Below are positions 9,183 through 18,566 of a stretch of 64,000 nucleotides of DNA, one piece after another. Each line of letters opens with the position of its first letter. Position 1 is the stretch's first letter. Origin of the DNA: Alphaproteobacteria bacterium (GTDB lineage: Bacteria > Pseudomonadota > Alphaproteobacteria > Bin65); assembly GCA_022819985.1 (NCBI GenBank), contig JAJEGH010000033.1, forward strand, positions 119,634-183,633. Direction: 5' to 3'. Made by a program: the position numbers and the translations under genes. Under the pieces are notes generated by a model. It had not been told where the DNA came from. It made no database searches and saw only the letters and a program-made list of their open reading frames with translations.

Positions 9183-9955
9183 ACGGTTTCGACCCGGGCG
9201 TCGCGCACGACGACGAGGCGCTCCAGCCCGAGCACGATCAGGTAGAGCGCGACGCCGACCAGGGTGATCAGGATGACCGCCATCATCATCGCCGCGGTAT
9301 CCAGCGTCACCTGGACCTGGCCGATCAGGTAGGCGAGGCCGGAATCCGACGCGATGAACTCGCCGACGACGGCGCCGGCGACCGCGAGCACCACGGCCAC
9401 CTTCATGCCGGAGAAGATATAGGGCAGCGAGCCGGGAAGCTGTATCTTGACGAAGATCTGCCACTGGGTGGCGCGCAGGGTCCTGACCAGGTCGACGAGG
9501 TCGGGCTCGACCTCGCGCAGGCCGCGGGCGGTGGTGATGAGGATCGGCAGGAAGCTGATCGAGAAGGCGATTACGATGTTGGTTTGAATCCCGTAATCGA
9601 ACCAGACGATGATCAGCGGCCCGAGCGCCACCTTGGGGATCATGTTCAAGCTGACCACCAGCGGCATCAACAGGTTGTCCACTGTGTGGAACCACGAGAA
9701 CAGCAGGGCGAGGCCGACGCCGACGACGACGGCAAGGAAATAGCCGCCGAAGATTTCCGCCGTCGTCACCATGGTGTTGTGGAACCAGGGATAGGTGTCG
9801 AACAGCGACAGAAGGGTCTCTTCGGGCGAGGCCAGGACGAACTTCGGCACCTCGCCCACCTTGACCGCAAGGTACCAGACCAGCACCACCGCCAGATGCA
9901 CAAGGACGACGGCGGTCCAGCGCCAGATCGTTTGAGCCGAAAGTCCGGGCCCCAT
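9179..9955 (-). CDS. ABC transporter permease (SsuC/TauC type)
   Basis: A 258-residue inner-membrane permease with about six predicted helices. The cytoplasmic EAA loop is seen as [34 protein letters not shown] near residues 145-180, which docks to the ATPase. It forms one importer with the overlapping ATPase gene and the NMT1-type binding protein. It lies 53 nt downstream of the aldolase-like gene on the same strand, which suggests that import and catabolism of the same compound are co-transcribed. Confidence 0.92.
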   Translation of the reverse strand: MGPGLSAQTIWRWTAVVLVHLAVVLVWYLAVKVGEVPKFVLASPEETLLSLFDTYPWFHNTMVTTAEIFGGYFLAVVVGVGLALLFSWFHTVDNLLMPLVVSLNMIPKVALGPLIIVWFDYGIQTNIVIAFSISFLPILITTARGLREVEPDLVDLVRTLRATQWQIFVKIQLPGSLPYIFSGMKVAVVLAVAGAVVGEFIASDSGLAYLIGQVQVTLDTAAMMMAVILITLVGVALYLIVLGLERLVVVRDARVETV

Positions 9956-10008
9956 GTTCGCGTCCTCCCGATGCCTCGCCGTGCCGTCCGAAGCCGGTCA
10001 GGTCCGGG

Positions 10009-11073
10009 TCATGGCGACAGCCATCTTTCCAGATTTTCCGCGACAAAGGAATCGTCGTTGAGATGCGGATAGGCTCGGCAGACCCGGTCGATCTCCGCAG
10101 CCTGGCCGAGGCTCATGGTCTCCTCTGGATCGAGGCACCAAGTGCCGTCGAGCAGGCCCTGACGGCGCAGCACTTCGTGCATCCCGGCGATGCAGCCGCG
10201 GAAACCGTTGGCGACGTCGAAAAAGGCGGCGTTGCAGTCGGTGATCTGCCCGGCCAGCGCCAGCAGGTCCCGGTCGATCCGGTCTGCGGCGACGGCGGCG
10301 CGCGCCCGGTCCAGCAGGTCGACGACGGATCTGACCCAGACGCTCCAGTGGCCGAGCAAGCCGCCGGCGATGCGCAATTCCACCGCTCGATCGCCCCGCG
10401 GCAGGTGCCACGGGGTTACGAGGTCGAGCAGGATATTGTCGTCGTTGCCGGTGTAGAGGGCGATGCGGTCCTCCGCGCCGGCCTCGGCGACGCCGCGCAC
10501 GACGTCGAGCGTGCCGTAGCGGTCGAAGGGCGCGATCTTGATGCCGACGACACAGTCCAGTTCCGCGAAGCGCCGCCAGAAGGAGAAGGACAGGGGCACG
10601 CCGCCGACCGCCGGCTGGAGATAGAAGCCGACCAGCGGCATCTCTTCGCTGACCCGCCGGCAATGGGCGATCAGTTCGTCTTCCGATGCGCCCCGGAAGG
10701 CGGCGAGACTCAAGAGCACGGCGTGATAGCCGAGGCTGGCCGCAACGCGCGCTTCGGCGACCGCCTGATCGGTCCGGCCCACGACGCCGGCAATCAGAAA
10801 AGGCGGATTGCGGGCCCAATCCGCTGCCGTTTCCGCGGCCAGGTGCAGCACCGGTTCGTATAGCCCGGCATCGCGGATCGCAAATTGCGTCGTATGCACG
10901 CCGACCGCCAGGCCGCCCGCGCCGGCGTCGATATAGTAGCGGCTCAACGCCCGCTGGCGCGTCTCGTCCAGCGTCCGGATCGCGGTCAGCGCCAGCGGGT
11001 GGGCGGGGATCGCCGTGCCGGCGCGGAAGCGCGCCAGCGCCGCCTCCGGGATATCGGCCACGGTCCGCGCCAT
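10009..11073 (-). CDS. Dihydrodipicolinate synthase-family aldolase
   Basis: A 354-residue TIM-barrel protein of the DapA/NAL class I aldolase family. The Schiff-base lysine is visible in [17 protein letters not shown] and the barrel is preceded by [12 protein letters not shown] and [13 protein letters not shown]. It is longer than DapA (about 290 residues), with a C-terminal extension. It sits in an operon with a TIM-barrel isomerase, a DUF993 protein and a Gfo/Idh/MocA dehydrogenase, so it probably cleaves a keto-acid made by them rather than making dihydrodipicolinate. Start ATG 11073; the upstream isomerase stop is 5 nt away. Confidence 0.8.
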   Translation of the reverse strand: MARTVADIPEAALARFRAGTAIPAHPLALTAIRTLDETRQRALSRYYIDAGAGGLAVGVHTTQFAIRDAGLYEPVLHLAAETAADWARNPPFLIAGVVGRTDQAVAEARVAASLGYHAVLLSLAAFRGASEDELIAHCRRVSEEMPLVGFYLQPAVGGVPLSFSFWRRFAELDCVVGIKIAPFDRYGTLDVVRGVAEAGAEDRIALYTGNDDNILLDLVTPWHLPRGDRAVELRIAGGLLGHWSVWVRSVVDLLDRARAAVAADRIDRDLLALAGQITDCNAAFFDVANGFRGCIAGMHEVLRRQGLLDGTWCLDPEETMSLGQAAEIDRVCRAYPHLNDDSFVAENLERWLSP

Positions 11074-11078
11074 CGTCC

Positions 11079-11930
11079 CTATACCATCGTCCGGTGGCGC
11101 GCGATGCAGGTCGCCAGCACATCGTCCGGCTCCCGCCGCCACCAGTTGTCCCGCGAGAAGATCTCGACCTCCGACGCGCCGCCGTAGCCCGCCGCCTCGA
11201 CCCAGCCGCGGATTTTCGGAATGTCGATAACGCCGTCGCCCATCATGCCCCGGTCGAGCAGCAGGTCGGTCGTTGGCACCAGCCAGTCGCAGACGTGAAA
11301 GCCCAGGATGCGCCCCGCCGCGCCGGCCCGGGCAATTTCCGCCTCTAGATCCGGATCCCACCAGACATGGTAGACATCGACCGCTACGCCCAGGCCCCCG
11401 TCTGCATCGGTGTCCAGCGCGTCGCATAGATCGTTGGCCTGCCGGAGCGTGTTCACGCAGGCCCGGTCGGCGGCGTACATCGGATGCAGCGGCTCGACGG
11501 CGAGCGGCATGCCGCCGGCGCGGGCGTGTTCGAGCAGGGCGGCGATGCCGTCGCGCACCTGCATCCGGGCGCCGGCAATGTCCTTCGAACCGGCGGGCAG
11601 GCCGCCGACCACGAGGATCAGGCATTCCGCGCCGATGGTCGCCGCGTCGTCCACCGCCCTCCGGTTGTCGTCCAGCGCCGCCTGCCGGCCGGCCGGGGTT
11701 GCGGCCGGGAACAAGCCGCCCCGGCACAGGCCGGTGACCCGCAGGCCGGCATCCCGGATGAGCCCGGCGGCCCGCGCCGCACCGCATTCGTCCAGCTTGT
11801 CGCGCCAAGGCGCGATGCCGCCGATGCCGTGCCGGGCGCAGCCGGCGATGCATTGCTCCAGGGTCCATTGCGCGTTGACCGTTGCTGTGTTGAGAGACAG
11901 CAATGTCGTATCGTTCGAGAAGTCGCGCAC
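11079..11930 (-). CDS. Sugar phosphate isomerase/epimerase-like TIM-barrel protein
   Basis: A 283-residue member of the xylose-isomerase-like AP-endonuclease-2 superfamily. Metal-ligand positions are suggested by AVEPLHPMY (Glu and His, about 146-154), GVAVDVYHVWWDPDLE and the late SEVEIFS. It probably isomerises or epimerises a sugar- or inositol-like intermediate using a divalent metal. It starts with GTG at 11930, supported by GGAG 7 nt upstream. The DUF993 stop is only 15 nt away, so it is mid-operon. Confidence 0.85.
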   Translation of the reverse strand: MRDFSNDTTLLSLNTATVNAQWTLEQCIAGCARHGIGGIAPWRDKLDECGAARAAGLIRDAGLRVTGLCRGGLFPAATPAGRQAALDDNRRAVDDAATIGAECLILVVGGLPAGSKDIAGARMQVRDGIAALLEHARAGGMPLAVEPLHPMYAADRACVNTLRQANDLCDALDTDADGGLGVAVDVYHVWWDPDLEAEIARAGAAGRILGFHVCDWLVPTTDLLLDRGMMGDGVIDIPKIRGWVEAAGYGGASEVEIFSRDNWWRREPDDVLATCIARHRTMV

Positions 11931-11945
11931 CGCGGTCTCCGGACC

Positions 11946-13112
11946 TCAGGCGACGCCGCGCACCGCCAGCGCCGCGGCCATGCGCGCCGCGGCGGCGTCG
12001 GGATCGCGCAGCAGGCCGGCCCCGTCGGCCAGCCGGAACAGATCGCTCAGATGGAGGGTCGAACGCGCGCTTTCCTGGCCGCCGACCATGGTGAAATGGT
12101 CCTGGTGCCCGTTCAGATAGGCCATGAAGACGACGCCGGTCTTGTAGAAGCGGGTCGGCGCCCGGAAGATGTGGCGCGACAGGGGTACGGTCGGGGCGAG
12201 CGTCTCGTAGTAGCCGTCCATGTCCTGCCGCGCCATGGCGAGCAGGGCGGCGCTCGCCGCCGGGGCGATGGCGTCGAAGATGCCGAGCAGGGCGTGGGAA
12301 AAGCCCTCCTCGTCGCCGGCGATCAGCGCCGGATAGTTGAAGTCGTCTCCGGTATACATGCGCACGCTCGGCGGCAGGCGGCGGCGCATGACGATCTCCT
12401 TGCCGTCGTCGAGCAGGGAAATCTTGATGCCGTCGATCTTCTCCGCATGGGCCGACAGGATCGACAGGCAGACCTCCATCGCCGCCATGTGGTCGGCATC
12501 GCCCCAGTAGCCGTCGAGCGCCGGATCGAACATCTCGCCCAGCCAGTGGATCAGCACCGGCTCGCGCACTTGGCCGAGAATGCGGCCATAGACCCTTTCG
12601 TAGTCCGCCGGGCCGGCGGCGCAGGCGGCGAGCGCCCGGCTCGCCATCAGGATGATCCGCCCGCCTGTGGCTTCGACCGCCTCGCACTGTTCCTCGTAGG
12701 CGCGGATCACCTCGTCCACGCCGGTATCCGGCCCGGGCACCAGATGGTCGGTGCCGGCGCCGCATGCGATCAGGCCGCCGCCGTCCCGCGCCTTCGCGGC
12801 GGCGACGGAGCGCCGGATCAGTTCGTGCGAAGTCGGCCAGTCCAGCCCCATGCCGCGCTGGGCGGTATCCATCGCCTCGGCAACGCCGAGGCCGAGCGAC
12901 CACAGATGTTCCCGGTAGGCCAGTGTCGCCTCCCAGTCGAGGGCGGTATCGAGCCAGGGATCGTTATCGGCGCGCGGATCGTTGACGACATGGGCCGCGG
13001 CGTAGGCGACGCGCGGCAAGGCATCCGCGCTGGCCGGCTGGAAGGCGAGCGGCGGCGAGAGTCGGTAGGCCTCGATCTGGCCGTCGCTTGTCGGCAGGTC
13101 GACCGAAGGCAT
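11946..13112 (-). CDS. DUF993 family protein
   Basis: A 388-residue TIM-barrel-like protein that I recognise as DUF993, a family related to dihydrodipicolinate synthases and usually clustered with a sugar isomerase and a Gfo/Idh/MocA oxidoreductase. A lysine in EKIDGIKISLLDDGKEI occupies a position compatible with a Schiff-base aldolase, and MYTGDDFNYPALIAGD follows. No biochemical role is established as far as I know. It starts at ATG 13112, 2 nt after the dehydrogenase stop. The context fits an aldolase-like step in breakdown of a sugar-like compound. Confidence 0.82.
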   Translation of the reverse strand: MPSVDLPTSDGQIEAYRLSPPLAFQPASADALPRVAYAAAHVVNDPRADNDPWLDTALDWEATLAYREHLWSLGLGVAEAMDTAQRGMGLDWPTSHELIRRSVAAAKARDGGGLIACGAGTDHLVPGPDTGVDEVIRAYEEQCEAVEATGGRIILMASRALAACAAGPADYERVYGRILGQVREPVLIHWLGEMFDPALDGYWGDADHMAAMEVCLSILSAHAEKIDGIKISLLDDGKEIVMRRRLPPSVRMYTGDDFNYPALIAGDEEGFSHALLGIFDAIAPAASAALLAMARQDMDGYYETLAPTVPLSRHIFRAPTRFYKTGVVFMAYLNGHQDHFTMVGGQESARSTLHLSDLFRLADGAGLLRDPDAAAARMAAALAVRGVA

Positions 13113-13114
13113 GG

Positions 13115-14266
13115 CTACAGCGCCAGTTCCGGCACGTCGACCCAGCGCCGTTCGCGCCAACTCCGGTAGCCGAGTTCGGCAAGCTGCACGCCCTTCGCGC
13201 CCGAGAGAAACGTGTAATCCCAGGGCGCGTCCTCGTAGAGGTGGCGGATGAAATCCTGCCACTGGGTCTTGAAGCCGTTTTCGTAGACCCGGTTGTCCGG
13301 CACGTCCTGCCAGCCGGCGCGGAAATCGATGGTCTGGGGCACGTCCGGGTTCCAGACCGGCTTGGGCGTGTTGACCCGGGCCTGGGCGAAGCAGCGGGTC
13401 AGCCCGGCGACCGCCGAACCGTGGGTGCCGTCGACATGGAAGGTCGCCAGATCGTCCCGCCGCACCCGGGTGCACCAGGAGGAGTTGATCTGGGCGACGA
13501 TGCCGCCTTCGAGCTCGAACATGGCGTAGGCCGCGTCCTCGACGTCGGCGTCGTAGCGTTCGCCGGCCTCGTCCCAGCGTTCGGGAATGTGGATCGCGCC
13601 ATGGCAGCAGACCGACCGGACGGGCGCGATCGTATGATCGAGCACATAGCGCCAGTGGCACAGCATATCGAGGATGATGCCGCCGCCTTCGGCCTTACGA
13701 TAGTTCCAGGACGGCCGCTGCGCCGGCTGCCAGTCGCCCTCGAACACCCAGTAGCCGAACTCGCCGCGCACCGAGAGGATGCGCCCGAAGAAACCCGAAT
13801 CGCGCAGCATGCGCAGCTTGATCAGGCCTGGCAGGCTCAACTTGTCGTGCACCACGCCGCCCCTGATGCCCTTGTCACGGGCGGCGCGGGCGATGGCGAG
13901 CGCGTCGTCCAGCGTCTCTGCGACCGGCTTTTCCGTGTAGATGTCCTTGCCGGCGTCGATCGCCTTCAGCAGTAGGTCCTTCCGCATCTGCGTGGTCGCG
14001 GCGTCGAAGAACAGCGTATCGTCCCGGTCGGTGAGCGCCGCGTCCAGGTCGGTCGTCCAGCGGGCGATGCCGTTGGCGTCTGCGAGCACCGCCAGTTTCG
14101 ACTCGCTGCGTCCGACCAGGATCGGATCGGGCATCACCGTGTCGCCGTTGGTCAGGCGCACGCCGCCTTCGGCCCGGATGGCGCAGATCGAGCGCACCAG
14201 ATGCTGGTTCGTTCCCATGCGCCCGGTGACGCCGTTCATGATCAGGCCGAGGCGGTGCGTTGTCAT
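13115..14266 (-). CDS. Gfo/Idh/MocA family oxidoreductase
   Basis: A 383-residue NAD(P)-dependent dehydrogenase. The N-terminal Rossmann domain holds IMNGVTGRMGTNQHL (a degenerate G-x-x-G-x-x-G) and the catalytic EKPVAE motif is visible near residue 108. The C-terminal domain has the extended sheet of the family. It is the first gene of the operon reading toward 5482 and lies 53 bp downstream of a perfect palindrome at 14319-14336. Likely first step: oxidation of a polyol or sugar ring, followed by the isomerase and aldolase-like products. Confidence 0.88.
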   Translation of the reverse strand: MTTHRLGLIMNGVTGRMGTNQHLVRSICAIRAEGGVRLTNGDTVMPDPILVGRSESKLAVLADANGIARWTTDLDAALTDRDDTLFFDAATTQMRKDLLLKAIDAGKDIYTEKPVAETLDDALAIARAARDKGIRGGVVHDKLSLPGLIKLRMLRDSGFFGRILSVRGEFGYWVFEGDWQPAQRPSWNYRKAEGGGIILDMLCHWRYVLDHTIAPVRSVCCHGAIHIPERWDEAGERYDADVEDAAYAMFELEGGIVAQINSSWCTRVRRDDLATFHVDGTHGSAVAGLTRCFAQARVNTPKPVWNPDVPQTIDFRAGWQDVPDNRVYENGFKTQWQDFIRHLYEDAPWDYTFLSGAKGVQLAELGYRSWRERRWVDVPELAL

Positions 14267-14318
14267 TCCTGCGTCGTTCCTGCCTCTTGGGCGCGTCCGG
14301 AAAGGGTCGGCTGCGCTT

Positions 14319-14336
14319 AGTAACCAATCGGTTACT
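14319..14336. promoter_or_regulatory. Palindromic operator, probably TetR-type
   Basis: AGTAACCAATCGGTTACT has perfect 7-bp arms around a 4-bp centre (AATC). It lies 53 bp before the oxidoreductase start, in the only long gap in front of this operon, and a TetR-family gene lies just upstream. TetR operators are commonly 14-20-bp palindromes of this sort. The pairing of this site with that regulator is an inference from position. Confidence 0.7.
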
Positions 14337-14577
14337 CAACCTAACTTCTAGCGCCCGGCCGGTCAATCGTGCGGGCGTCGTCTTGCATTTTTCCTGCGCC
14401 GGGCCATTTGTCGTTTTGCCGGTAGCGCCACTGCGCGTAGCGGATATTTCTATCTGCGTTTTGCTGCATATTCTCAATATACTTGAACTGTATTTCCATT
14501 CGCGATTCTTCGAATGGCTTTGGTCGGTATGACGAAGGGCTGTTACGAAAGCGAAATTCGGCGGCACAACAGCCTCG

Positions 14578-15195
14578 TCAGCGCCGGAGGTAGCCGAGGA
14601 TCACATCGGCAACATGCTCCCGGCGTGCCCGGATCGCCTTGGGCGCGCGCAGGTCGGTGGCGAAAATCGTCGAAAGCGTATCGGCGTTCGACATGTAGAA
14701 GTAGCAGACGCCAGCAATCGAGATGTAAAGCTGCACCGGGTCAACGCCGACGCGGAACGCGCCGTCAGCTTCGCCCTTGCGCAATACGCCGGCGAGCAGG
14801 CTGACCAGCGGCGAGTGCAGCCGTTCGATTTCTCCCGACCGTTTCAGGTGCCGGGCGCCGTACAGGTTCTCGTTGTTGAGCAGCCGGATGAAGTGCGGGT
14901 TGGAGATGTAATAGTCGAAGGTGTACTCGACGAGTTCGCGCATCGCGTCCATCGGCGCCAGCGCTTCCAGATTAAGCTCCAGTTCGTGGGACCGGATATC
15001 CCGGTAGACGGTCTCCAGGACGGCCAGGAACAGATCGTCCTTGTTGCCGAAATAGTGGTAGAGCATGCGCTTGTTGACGCCGGCGCGCCGGGCGATCCGG
15101 TCGACCCGGGCTCCGTCGAGGCCGTTTTGCGAGAATTCCCCGGTCGCTGCCGCCAGGATGGCGTCCCGGGTGCGTTCCGGATTGCGTGTGGACAA
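14578..15195 (-). CDS. TetR/AcrR family transcriptional regulator
   Basis: A 205-residue regulator. The N-terminal helix-turn-helix reads ARVDRIARRAGVNKRMLYHYFGNKDDLF (about residues 29-56), a classical TetR pattern with YHYFGNK at the end of the recognition helix. The C-terminal part is the ligand-binding helical domain. No ATG is available; TTG at 15195 is the likely start because GGGAGG lies 8 nt before it and the HTH begins just after. The palindrome 240 bp downstream is the obvious candidate target, so it may repress the catabolic/uptake operon at 5482-14266. Confidence 0.88.
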   Translation of the reverse strand: MSTRNPERTRDAILAAATGEFSQNGLDGARVDRIARRAGVNKRMLYHYFGNKDDLFLAVLETVYRDIRSHELELNLEALAPMDAMRELVEYTFDYYISNPHFIRLLNNENLYGARHLKRSGEIERLHSPLVSLLAGVLRKGEADGAFRVGVDPVQLYISIAGVCYFYMSNADTLSTIFATDLRAPKAIRARREHVADVILGYLRR

Positions 15196-15745
15196 GGGGG
15201 GATCCTCCCGACGGGCGCAATGCTGGGCCGTCAATCTACCGGCAAAGTGCGCCGACGCGAAACTGCCGCCGGTTCGCACAGGGACAGACTCATGCAACGC
15301 CCCTCGTTCCGCAGCGTCCTCGCCGCCAGCGATCCGCTGATCCCGATCGGCGCCCGTGACGGGCTGAGCGCCCGGTTGCCGCGTTCGACAGTCAGGCCAT
15401 CTACGGTTCTTTTGCTCAGCTTGACCGCGCCCAAGGCCGCATTCTCGCACACTCGAAATTGACCGCGGGCATTGTCTTCAATCCGCAATCGCTTGGTATG
15501 CAATCGGCGGGTCGCTCCGCTCCCGTCTGTCCCAATTGTTCGGGGCAATGAATCTAATAATGTCAGGTTCCGCCATGCCGGGGCCTTGTCCTGCCTTGCC
15601 GCACCGGATTTGCCGCCCCCGGCGCGACCGCCACCGCCGGTTTGACGGCCTGTGTTCATTTAATGTTCTTGAGGTCCCGATCAAGGAACAGCGACCGCAA
15701 TTTCCGTGCCGCGCCGAACGCGCCCCGGCTCCCCCGAACGCCCCC
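15196..15745. other. Noncoding stretch between lpd and the TetR gene
   Basis: About 550 bases between the 3' end of lpd and the TetR start. Short ORFs on both strands lack recognisable motifs, and the base composition is more mixed (AT-richer patches near 15470-15560 and 15655-15690) than the flanking genes. I see no RNA gene, and no operator or terminator I would defend. It may be the residue of a lost gene. Confidence 0.4.
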
Positions 15746-17155
15746 TCAGAAATGCACGACCCGGCCGTAGGCGTCGAGGACGGCTTCGTGCATCATTTCG
15801 GAGAGGGTCGGGTGCGGGAAGACGGTGTGCATCAGGTCGGCCTCCGTCGTCTCCAGGGTCTTGGCGATGCCGTAGCCCTGGATCAGCTCCGTGACCTCCG
15901 GCCCGGCCATGTGGGCGCCGAGCAGTTCGCCGGTGCGCGCGTCGAACACGGTCTTGACCAGCCCCTGGTCGTCGCCCAGCGCGATCGCCTTGCCGTTGCC
16001 GGCGAAGGGAAAGCGCCCGACCCGGACCTCGTGCCCGGCCTCGACCGCCGCCGCCTCGGTCAGCCCGACGCTGGCGACCTGGGGATGGCAGTAGGTGCAG
16101 CCAGGGATCAGGCTCGTATCGAGCGGATGCACGTCCGCGACGCCGGCGATCCTCTCGACGCAGATGATGCCCTCGTGGCTCGCCTTGTGGGCCAGCCAGG
16201 GCGGGCCGGCGACGTCGCCGATGGCATACACGCCCGGCTCGCCGGTCTCGCCCCACAGGCCGATCTCGATATGGCCGCGGTCGACCTTTATGGCGGTGTC
16301 CTCCAGCCCCAGATCCTCGACATTGCCGGTGATGCCGATGGCGAGGATGACCTTCTCGACAGTGACCGTCTGCGTACTGCCGCCGGTATCGACCGCGACC
16401 GCGATGCCGTCCGCGCGTTTTTCGAGCCCGGCGACGGTCGCACCGGTCAGGATCGTCATGCCCTGCTTCTCGACCGCCTTGCGCACGAAGGCAGAGATTT
16501 CCGCATCCTCGACCGGCAGGATGCGGTCGAGCATCTCGACCACTGTCACCTCGGCGCCGAGCGTGCGGTAGAAGCTGGCGAACTCGATGCCGATGGCGCC
16601 GCTGCCGACGACCAGCAGCGATTTCGGGAACGCCTCCGGCACCATGGCTTCCTTGTAGGTCCAGATGTCGCCGCCGTCCGGCTCCAGGCCCGGCAGGGTG
16701 CGCGCCCGCGCGCCGGTGGCGAGGACGATGTGCGGCGACGACAGCGTGGCGGTTTCCTTGCCGTCCTTCAGAACGGCCAGTTTTCCCTTGCCGGCGAGCC
16801 GGCCGTGGCCATCGAACACCGCGACCTTGTTCTTCTTCATCAGGTGCTTGACGCCGGCGTTGAGCCGGCCGGCGACCCTGCGCGAGCGCTTCACGACCTT
16901 GGCGATATCGAAGGCGACATTGTCCGCCGACAGGCCGAAATCGCCGGCATGCTGCATCAGGTGATAGACCTCCGATGTGCGCAGCAGCGCCTTGGTCGGG
17001 ATGCAGCCCCAGTTGAGGCAGATGCCGCCGAGATGCTCGCGCTCGACCAGCGCCGTGTTCAGGCCGAGCTGCGCCGCCCGGATCGCGGCGACATAGCCGC
17101 CCGGCCCGCCGCCGACGACGATGAGATCGAAGGAAGTGTCGGAAGTGTCGGGCAT
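15746..17155 (-). CDS. lpdA: Dihydrolipoyl dehydrogenase (E3)
   Basis: A 469-residue flavoprotein that reoxidises dihydrolipoamide in the pyruvate dehydrogenase complex and passes electrons to NAD. It has the FAD loop VVGGGPGGYVAAIRAAQLG (12-30), the redox-active disulfide GGICLNWGCIPTKALL (Cys-x4-Cys), the second nucleotide site VVGSGAIGIEFASFY, and the C-terminal HPTLSEMMHEA with the catalytic His-Glu pair. Length matches the family. The N-terminal DTSDTS comes from a 9-bp tandem repeat. Last gene of the pdh block, 51 nt after E2. Confidence 0.97.
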   Translation of the reverse strand: MPDTSDTSFDLIVVGGGPGGYVAAIRAAQLGLNTALVEREHLGGICLNWGCIPTKALLRTSEVYHLMQHAGDFGLSADNVAFDIAKVVKRSRRVAGRLNAGVKHLMKKNKVAVFDGHGRLAGKGKLAVLKDGKETATLSSPHIVLATGARARTLPGLEPDGGDIWTYKEAMVPEAFPKSLLVVGSGAIGIEFASFYRTLGAEVTVVEMLDRILPVEDAEISAFVRKAVEKQGMTILTGATVAGLEKRADGIAVAVDTGGSTQTVTVEKVILAIGITGNVEDLGLEDTAIKVDRGHIEIGLWGETGEPGVYAIGDVAGPPWLAHKASHEGIICVERIAGVADVHPLDTSLIPGCTYCHPQVASVGLTEAAAVEAGHEVRVGRFPFAGNGKAIALGDDQGLVKTVFDARTGELLGAHMAGPEVTELIQGYGIAKTLETTEADLMHTVFPHPTLSEMMHEAVLDAYGRVVHF

Positions 17156-17206
17156 GGCCTTTCTCGCCGGCGGTTTCGGTGGGAGCGCGGTGCGGGCGGC
17201 GCCGCG

Positions 17207-18532
17207 CTACGCCAGCATGCTCATCGGCCGCTCGACGAAGCCCTTGAAGGCCTGGAGCCATTGGGCGCCGAGCGCGCCGTCGATGACCCGGTGGTCGCAG
17301 GTCAGGGTGCAGGTCATCACCGTGGCGACCGCCATCTCGCCGTCGCGCACGACGACCTTCTGTTCTCCCGCGCCGACCGCGAGGATCGCCGCCTGGGGCG
17401 GGTTGACGATCGAGGTGAAGTGGCTCACGCCGTACATGCCGAGATTGGAGACCGAGAAGCTGCCGCCCTGGTATTCCTCGGGCTTCAGCCGGCCCTCGCG
17501 CGCCCGGCCGGCCAGATCCTTCATTTCGCCCGCGATCTGCGCCAGCCCCTTGCGGTCGGCGTCGAACACGATGGGCGTGATCAGGCCGCCCTCATAAGCG
17601 ACCGCCACCGAGATATCGACCGCGCCGAGCTGCACCGTCGCCGTCTCGGTCCAGCGGGCGTTGACCGCCGGCACCCGGCGCAGCGCCATTGCCGCCGCCT
17701 TGACGACCATATCGTTGACCGAGACCTTCGCCGTCCCATCCAACGCTTCGTTGATCTCCTTGCGCGCGGCGAGCAGCCGGTCGATCTCCATGTCGACCGA
17801 GAGGTAGATCTGCGGCACGTCGCGGTCGGCCTCGGTGAGCCGGCGGGCGATCACCTTCCGCACGTTGCTGTGCGGGATTTCGCGGTCCTCCGGTCCCGCG
17901 GCGGTAACCGCCGGGCGGGCGGGTGCGGCGGCAGGAGTTGGCGCCGGAGTCGGCGCAGCGGGCGTTTCGGCGGCGGGGGATTCCGCAGCGGGCGCACCGG
18001 CCGCCAGGGCCTGCTCGATGTCCCGCTTGACGATCCGGCCGTGCGGACCGCTGCCGGCGATGGCGGCGAGGTCCAGCCCGGCCTGTTTCGCCATGCGGCG
18101 GGCCAGCGGGCTGGCCGCGATGCGCCCGTCTTCCCCAGATGGCGCGGCAGCCGGCGCTTCGGCGGCGGGAGCCTCGGCGGCGGACCGGCTTTCCGGCGGT
18201 GCTGCCGCTTCTGGTTCGGATGCTGCGGGCGCAGGTTCAGGCGTGTGGGCGCCGTCCCCGCCGTCCGCCGGCAAGGCGCTGGCATCCTCGCCCTCTTCGA
18301 GCAGCCAGGCGATGACGGCGTTGACCTTCACGCCCTCGGTGCCCTCCGGCACGACGATCCGGCCGAGCACGCCCTCGTCGACCGCCTCGACCTCCATGGT
18401 CGCCTTGTCGGTCTCGATCTCGGCGATCACGTCGCCGGGGCTGACGGCGTCGCCCTCCCGCTTGGCCCAGCGGGCGAGCGTGCCCTCCTCCATGGTCGGC
18501 GACAGGGCCGGCATCGTGACGGCGATCGGCAT
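17207..18532 (-). CDS. pdhC: Pyruvate dehydrogenase E2 (dihydrolipoamide acetyltransferase)
   Basis: A 441-residue core protein of the pyruvate dehydrogenase complex. The lipoyl domain (1-80) carries the lipoylated lysine in [15 protein letters not shown]. An Ala/Pro/Glu-rich linker (about 90-145) is followed by the peripheral-subunit-binding domain ([21 protein letters not shown]), a second Ala/Pro linker and the catalytic domain ending with [13 protein letters not shown], which holds the catalytic His and Asp. The linkers have strong low-complexity composition, normal for mobile lipoyl arms. Confidence 0.97.
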   Translation of the reverse strand: MPIAVTMPALSPTMEEGTLARWAKREGDAVSPGDVIAEIETDKATMEVEAVDEGVLGRIVVPEGTEGVKVNAVIAWLLEEGEDASALPADGGDGAHTPEPAPAASEPEAAAPPESRSAAEAPAAEAPAAAPSGEDGRIAASPLARRMAKQAGLDLAAIAGSGPHGRIVKRDIEQALAAGAPAAESPAAETPAAPTPAPTPAAAPARPAVTAAGPEDREIPHSNVRKVIARRLTEADRDVPQIYLSVDMEIDRLLAARKEINEALDGTAKVSVNDMVVKAAAMALRRVPAVNARWTETATVQLGAVDISVAVAYEGGLITPIVFDADRKGLAQIAGEMKDLAGRAREGRLKPEEYQGGSFSVSNLGMYGVSHFTSIVNPPQAAILAVGAGEQKVVVRDGEMAVATVMTCTLTCDHRVIDGALGAQWLQAFKGFVERPMSMLA

Positions 18533-18566
18533 GTCCGGCGCTCCCCGTTTGGCTTTCCGGCCCGGC

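Noticed and set aside
10009..11073. Aldolase-like gene as dapA of lysine synthesis
   Set aside because: Protein is longer than DapA and sits in a sugar-type catabolic operon, not with lysine genes.
15478..15684. Short minus-strand ORF in the gap after lpd
   Set aside because: No ribosome-binding site, no motif and no neighbour support; frame composition is random-like.
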